Of a stretch of 35,769 bases of DNA, positions 32,693-35,769 are shown piece after piece. Source of the DNA: a virus. Within the stretch, counting starts at the first letter, position 1, and the number at the start of each line of letters is the position of its first letter. The stretch is taken from positions 1 through 35,769 of the IMG/VR virus record IMGVR_UViG_3300025896_000084. The stretch is one strand, 5' to 3'. Under the pieces are notes generated by a model that was not told the origin of the DNA, did not search any database, and worked only from the letters and a program-made list of their open reading frames with translations. The position numbers and the translations under genes were made by a program.

Positions 32693-33817
32693 ATGACCTC
32701 CCGTTATCAGGACCCCAAAATCGCCGAGATCTTCTCGGAAGACCGCAAGTATACCCTCTGGCTCCTCATCGAGGAGGCCTTGGTTAAAGCCCTCGCTCCG
32801 GAGGATGTCAGCAGACCGTTCTCGTCCTTCATCCAGGGGCTCCAGGGTGTTAATCTGACCAGCTTCATCAACGCCTGCAAACACGAGGAGCAAGGTACCA
32901 ACCACGACGTCGGGGCGTTCCTGAACGTGCTGGAAGCCAGGGCTGACGGCTGCGTTTCTACCTTCCTGCATCGCGGCTTCACATCGTCCGATGTGGTTGA
33001 CACTGCGACCAGTCTGCAGATTCATGCTGCCCTCAGGCATATCGAGTGGCTCAAACACGACTTCAAGGAGGCCATCACGAACTCTGGAGACGCCGCGTGC
33101 GTCGGCTATACCCACGGGATGCCAGCCGAGGCGATGTGCCTCAGTGCGCGCTGGCAGCGCTGTTTCAACGAGCTGCGCGACCTACCACGGATCAAGCCGC
33201 ATCTGACTGGACCACTCGGAGACGCCAAGCATCTTGACATCGACACCAGGATCGAGCTGGCACGACTTCTCGGTTTCCATAACGATGGTGGAAAAGGCAG
33301 AGCGCCAGCCCAGCCCAACTACATGCAGTGCTCGGAGCGGTCGGACTTTGCCAGACTGGCGTCGTCCATCGCGATCAACGGGAGCGTGCTTGCCAAGATG
33401 GCGCTCGACATGCGCCTGTTAGTGTTCAAGGGCGAAATGGGACGGGAAAAGGGGCACCACGAAATGGGCTCATCCGCGATGCCTCACAAAACCAACCCAG
33501 CTGATCTCGAAAAGGTTTGTGGTCTGGCCCGTGTGTTACGCGGCAACGCCATGGTCGCCATGGAGAACATTGAGCTCTGGTTGGAGCGCGACATCAGCCA
33601 CAGCTCGACCGAGCGCATGTGGCTTCCCGACTCCTTCCACCTTTACTGCCACATGTTGACCATTATGACCAAGGCCGTCGTGAACTACAAGCCGACCCAC
33701 GAAATGGGAGAGGCTCTAGTTGATAATGAGAAGGACCTGCACACCGCAGCCAACGTGGTTCTGCTGCAAAAGCAGGGGATGGGACGCCGTGCCGCTTGGC
33801 TCAAAGTCAAAGGTTAA
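32693..33817 (+). CDS. purB: Adenylosuccinate lyase homologue (PurB)
   Basis: 374 residues, shorter than cellular PurB (about 430-480). Fumarate-lyase superfamily motifs are present: EEQGTNHDVGAFL with the catalytic-region His, GFTSSDVVDTATS, CVGYTHGMPAEAM (general acid/base His region), and the signature GSSAMPHKTNPADLE (~258-272) with the catalytic Ser loop. PurB removes fumarate from adenylosuccinate or SAICAR in purine synthesis. In phages with 2-aminoadenine DNA it also processes the PurZ product, dSMP. It follows a Nudix gene and ends sharing TTAA with the convergent gene behind it. Confidence 0.9.
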   Translation: MTSRYQDPKIAEIFSEDRKYTLWLLIEEALVKALAPEDVSRPFSSFIQGLQGVNLTSFINACKHEEQGTNHDVGAFLNVLEARADGCVSTFLHRGFTSSDVVDTATSLQIHAALRHIEWLKHDFKEAITNSGDAACVGYTHGMPAEAMCLSARWQRCFNELRDLPRIKPHLTGPLGDAKHLDIDTRIELARLLGFHNDGGKGRAPAQPNYMQCSERSDFARLASSIAINGSVLAKMALDMRLLVFKGEMGREKGHHEMGSSAMPHKTNPADLEKVCGLARVLRGNAMVAMENIELWLERDISHSSTERMWLPDSFHLYCHMLTIMTKAVVNYKPTHEMGEALVDNEKDLHTAANVVLLQKQGMGRRAAWLKVKG

Positions 33818-34302
33818 CCGACGTCTCCGGGAGGGCTCGTCGGCACTGGCTCCGGCGATCCAATGAAGTTCTCCCAAGAGGGAAATGGGAGGGAGCCAGC
33901 TGGAACGTTGGCAAGGAACCACGTCCAGCCCTCGTGCAGCCAAATCAACGTGGCCTCAACAGTTTGTTGCCCGTTGGTCTTGAACGGGGACTTGAACAGC
34001 TTCTCCAGGCTCCCTACCTCCAAACGCAGGACCGGGACCGTCTCATACCCGAACTTCTCCTCCAGAGCGATCCGCCAGATGTTGGCGAAGTTGTCGTCCC
34101 CGTAGTACATGCAGCGTCCGGCCTCTTGCAGGGCCGGAAGTCCGGCTATCGCCAGATACTTGAAAAAGGCCAGGACCGTCGGGTAATGGAACCGTTTCCC
34201 GTACTGACCAAGCCACCCGGTGTTGTCATCCTGGACCGGCGAAGCCGTGTACAGCAGGGGCAGCGTGGTGTACGGGTTCGAGACTGGGTCAAACTGGTTC
34301 AC
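33814..34302 (-). CDS. Unknown protein
   Basis: 162 residues with a GTG start; an in-frame TGA lies directly upstream, so this is the longest possible form. Aromatic and mixed: YGKRFHYPTVLAFFKYLAIAGLPALQEAGR, ANIWRIALEEKFGYETVPVLRLE and HEGWTWFLANVPAG (quoted in part). The C-terminus is Pro-rich. It lies 20 bases after the tail tube gene on the same strand, so a tail-related role, such as a tail terminator or connector, is plausible but unproven. Confidence 0.65.
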   Translation of the reverse strand: MNQFDPVSNPYTTLPLLYTASPVQDDNTGWLGQYGKRFHYPTVLAFFKYLAIAGLPALQEAGRCMYYGDDNFANIWRIALEEKFGYETVPVLRLEVGSLEKLFKSPFKTNGQQTVEATLIWLHEGWTWFLANVPAGSLPFPSWENFIGSPEPVPTSPPGDVG

Positions 34303-34322
34303 TCAGTCGGGATTGGGAAGGC

Positions 34323-34886
34323 CTAGACGTCCAGGATCTTAGGATAGCAGATGTCGCAGGACAGCTCGACGTTGATCATCGCCGGAGCGTCGGACTCGTG
34401 GTCGAACTCGTCCGGGGTGAGCTTCTTGATGAACAGGCCACGGCAGACCCACACGCGGTTGCGGTAGGCACCAGAGTCAACGATGCCAGGGGCAGCAGCC
34501 GGGTCCATCCCAGGAGGGAGCAGCATCAGGCTGCCACGTCGCTTGTAGTCGCGAGCGCGACCGATTGCGCCGGTGGCTGGGTTGTACACCTGCCTGAACC
34601 AAGCAGCCAGGCGATCCAGCACGTCGGTGTCAAGGTAGTCGTAGAAGGAGATCGCCATGTTTTCAGCCGACTCCATGGCACCCGCATATTTGACGGGAGT
34701 GTTGAAGGCCTTGATGGCTGGGTTGGTAACGCCGATCCCTGGAGGACGCACGTTCTTAACAGACAGAACCAGCAAATCACCTCCGGTGTCGGGGATGATG
34801 AGCGCGAAGTTGGATTTGCGTTGCGGTTCGAACGCTCCGTTCTGAGCCAACAGCGAGTTCCCAGCGAAAGGTGACATGAGTGCCAT
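34323..34886 (-). CDS. Tail tube protein (gp19-like)
   Basis: 187 residues from ATG 34886; an in-frame extension to 35342 runs through another gene and is rejected. The sequence follows T4 gp19-type tubes: FEPQRKSNFALIIP, VRPPGIGV, KAFNTPVKYAGAMESAENMAISFYDYLDTDVLDRLAAWFRQVYNPATG (quoted in part), an ARDYKRRGSLMLLPPG turn, RVWVCRGLFIKKLTPDEF and a final VELSCDICYPK. Tube hexamers stack to form the inner channel of the contractile tail. On the minus strand, TAACTA lies about 7 nt before the ATG with a weak CTGCAG -35, so it too may be leaderless. Confidence 0.92.
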   Translation of the reverse strand: MALMSPFAGNSLLAQNGAFEPQRKSNFALIIPDTGGDLLVLSVKNVRPPGIGVTNPAIKAFNTPVKYAGAMESAENMAISFYDYLDTDVLDRLAAWFRQVYNPATGAIGRARDYKRRGSLMLLPPGMDPAAAPGIVDSGAYRNRVWVCRGLFIKKLTPDEFDHESDAPAMINVELSCDICYPKILDV

Positions 34887-34925
34887 ACGCTGATAGTTAC
34901 AGACGCTTCTAAATATCTGCAGACT

Positions 34926-35351
34926 ATGCTTCCCCACACCAAGATTCTGGTTGAGATTACTAAGCTGACACGAGCCCTGCAGGCTGACACCAACCTGTAC
35001 CCAGTCACAATCATGATCAGGGCTACCCCGTCGGGAGTCTTGGAGGCTGGAGTGAAGCGCGACAATGATCAGCACGAAATGGCGCAGACGCAGCGAGCCA
35101 TCCAGCACTACGTCAACAAGTTCTCCAAGGCCAGGGCCGCTGCCAATCCAGACCAGACTCTGAGGCGCAGGCGTCCGACCGGTGGTGGCTCGATTGTTCA
35201 GGTTGAGAACCCTCAGGCTGCCCTGCGCGAGCTTGCCAAGCTGATGGGAGGTGCGATGAGCGGACCCGATCGTGGCCAGCTCAGCATGAGCGTCCAAGCC
35301 AAGTCCCAAGAAGACCTGCAGCGAGTCTTCGACTCCCTGCACTCAGTATAG
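34926..35351 (+). CDS. Unknown small protein
   Basis: 141 residues, divergent from the tail tube gene with a 39-bp gap. The N-terminus (MLPHTKILVEITKLTRALQADTNLYPVTIMIRATPSGV, quoted in part) is helix then strand; the middle is basic (PDQTLRRRRPTGGGS). Not recognised. TAAATAT (34910-34916) lies upstream but is not a convincing promoter on its own. Confidence 0.65.
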   Translation: MLPHTKILVEITKLTRALQADTNLYPVTIMIRATPSGVLEAGVKRDNDQHEMAQTQRAIQHYVNKFSKARAAANPDQTLRRRRPTGGGSIVQVENPQAALRELAKLMGGAMSGPDRGQLSMSVQAKSQEDLQRVFDSLHSV

Positions 35352-35389
35352 GGATTGCGGTTGAGACAGGCCGCGTTTTTATTACACGA

Positions 35390-35689
35390 ATGAGACTCAT
35401 TGCAATCCTCACAGAAACCGCGCCCCCGGCTCAGCAACCCTCGGTCGTCGTTGACCTGACCCGCCTCAGCCGCAGACGTGGGGCTTACTCTGGCGTGGCC
35501 GTGATCGGCGACGAGTCCAAGGAGGCTTACGGGACGGACGGCTCTGTGTCCAACATCATGGATGAACTCACCCAGAAACTGGAGAATGACCTGGGCGGTT
35601 ACTTCGACGATGACGTCACTCTCCGCTGTGGCAGGAAGTACAGGGTTAGCAGGCAGGGTGAGGCTCTTGTGAGCCAGGTCATTCCTTAA
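35390..35689 (+). CDS. Unknown small protein
   Basis: 99 residues starting MRLIAILTETAPPAQQPSVVVDL, with an acidic centre (MDELTQKLENDLGGYFDDD) and a beta-like end. No recognised family. A TTGAGA (35361-35366) with a weak TACACG (35383-35388) would place transcription downstream of the ATG, so a promoter here is doubtful. It lies just before the strong promoter at 35697. Confidence 0.6.
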   Translation: MRLIAILTETAPPAQQPSVVVDLTRLSRRRGAYSGVAVIGDESKEAYGTDGSVSNIMDELTQKLENDLGGYFDDDVTLRCGRKYRVSRQGEALVSQVIP

Positions 35690-35696
35690 TGGGGGA

Positions 35697-35725
35697 TTGA
35701 CAAGCGCTAGAGTGCGTGCTAGGTT
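35697..35725 (+). promoter_or_regulatory. Sigma70-like promoter, leaderless type
   Basis: TTGACA (35697-35702), 17-bp spacer beginning AGCGCT, TAGGTT (35720-35725), then CCTGA and ATG 35731. The first 12 bases are identical to those of the promoter at 31322. Confidence 0.78.
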
Positions 35726-35730
35726 CCTGA

Positions 35731-35769
35731 ATGAAGGAACGATTCACAGACAAGGTTTTCAAAGACGAG
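35731..35769 (+). CDS. Start of a leaderless gene, cut by window edge
   Basis: Only 13 codons are visible (MKERFTDKVFKDE). The ATG is 5 nt after the -10 box of a strong promoter with the same layout as that at 31322, which supports a real start. Nothing can be said about function. Confidence 0.55.
   Translation, partial: MKERFTDKVFKDE

Noticed and set aside
34887-35342. N-terminal extension of the tail tube gene to 35342
   Set aside because: Tail tube homology starts at MALMSPFAG; the extension is only the complement of the plus-strand gene at 34926.
1-35769. tRNA genes, insertion sequences, att sites or a replication origin
   Set aside because: No cloverleaf-like arms, terminal inverted repeats with transposase, or iteron clusters were seen by eye.
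1-35769. Naming the host from the poly-serine linkers and missing Shine-Dalgarno sequences
   Set aside because: These features are compatible with several phyla (for example Verrucomicrobia, Planctomycetes or Bacteroidetes relatives); nothing in the window decides between them.

Overview
The window is a piece of the genome of a large contractile-tailed (T4-like, myovirus-type) bacteriophage. The evidence is a set of recognisable T4-type virion proteins: large terminase (gp17-like), major capsid protein (gp23-like), prohead protease joined to scaffold (gp21/gp22-like), tail tube (gp19-like), an OB-fold baseplate spike protein (gp5-like), a tape-measure-like protein and tail fibres. T4-type replication proteins are also present: ssDNA-binding protein, UvsX/RecA and a 5'-3' exonuclease. 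The host cannot be named. Base composition is G+C-rich, Shine-Dalgarno sequences are mostly absent, and very long serine-rich linkers occur. I saw no tRNA, CRISPR array, insertion sequence or att site, and no gene-free stretch longer than about 110 bases.

Layout. 1-3734: the end of an unknown gene, a strong terminator, then terL carrying a 410-residue LAGLIDADG intein exactly inside the Walker A motif. 3775-6448: a small leaderless gene, a FEN-type exonuclease, and the convergent baseplate spike gene, followed by a second leaderless small gene. 6540-8944: ssb-uvsX recombination pair. 8953-16865: tail block with a 1429-residue poly-serine structural protein, a tape-measure-like protein on the opposite strand, and a tail fibre. 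16882-19950: two tandem GroES/gp31-like co-chaperonin genes, a small duplicated-motif gene and an AAA+ ATPase. 19947-21423: metallophosphoesterase and thymidylate kinase. 21424-23719: a divergent pair, one an ADP-ribosyltransferase-like protein and the other a Vsr/EDxHD-type nuclease fused to a Mom-like acyltransferase domain. 23828-29616: a minus-strand head operon (major capsid, protease-scaffold fusion, several unknown genes). 29719-35769: small unknowns, a SEC-C zinc protein, a Nudix hydrolase, an adenylosuccinate lyase homologue (PurB), the tail tube, and further unknown leaderless genes.

How it works together. The terminase, capsid, scaffold, tube, spike and fibres build the virion, and the two gp31-like proteins probably help a chaperonin fold the capsid protein. 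SSB, UvsX and the exonuclease serve replication and recombination. Tmk, Nudix and PurB adjust nucleotide pools; a phage PurB hints at unusual purine metabolism, perhaps 2-aminoadenine DNA. The clearest regulatory signal is a set of sigma70-like promoters (TTGACA-like, 16-17 bp, TAGATT-like). Several sit with the -10 box only 5-7 nt before the ATG, which predicts leaderless mRNAs. Other genes, including those for the capsid and SSB proteins, have A/C-rich leaders without a Shine-Dalgarno. A third recurring element, GTGATTTCT, lies just upstream of terL, the exonuclease and the first co-chaperonin gene.
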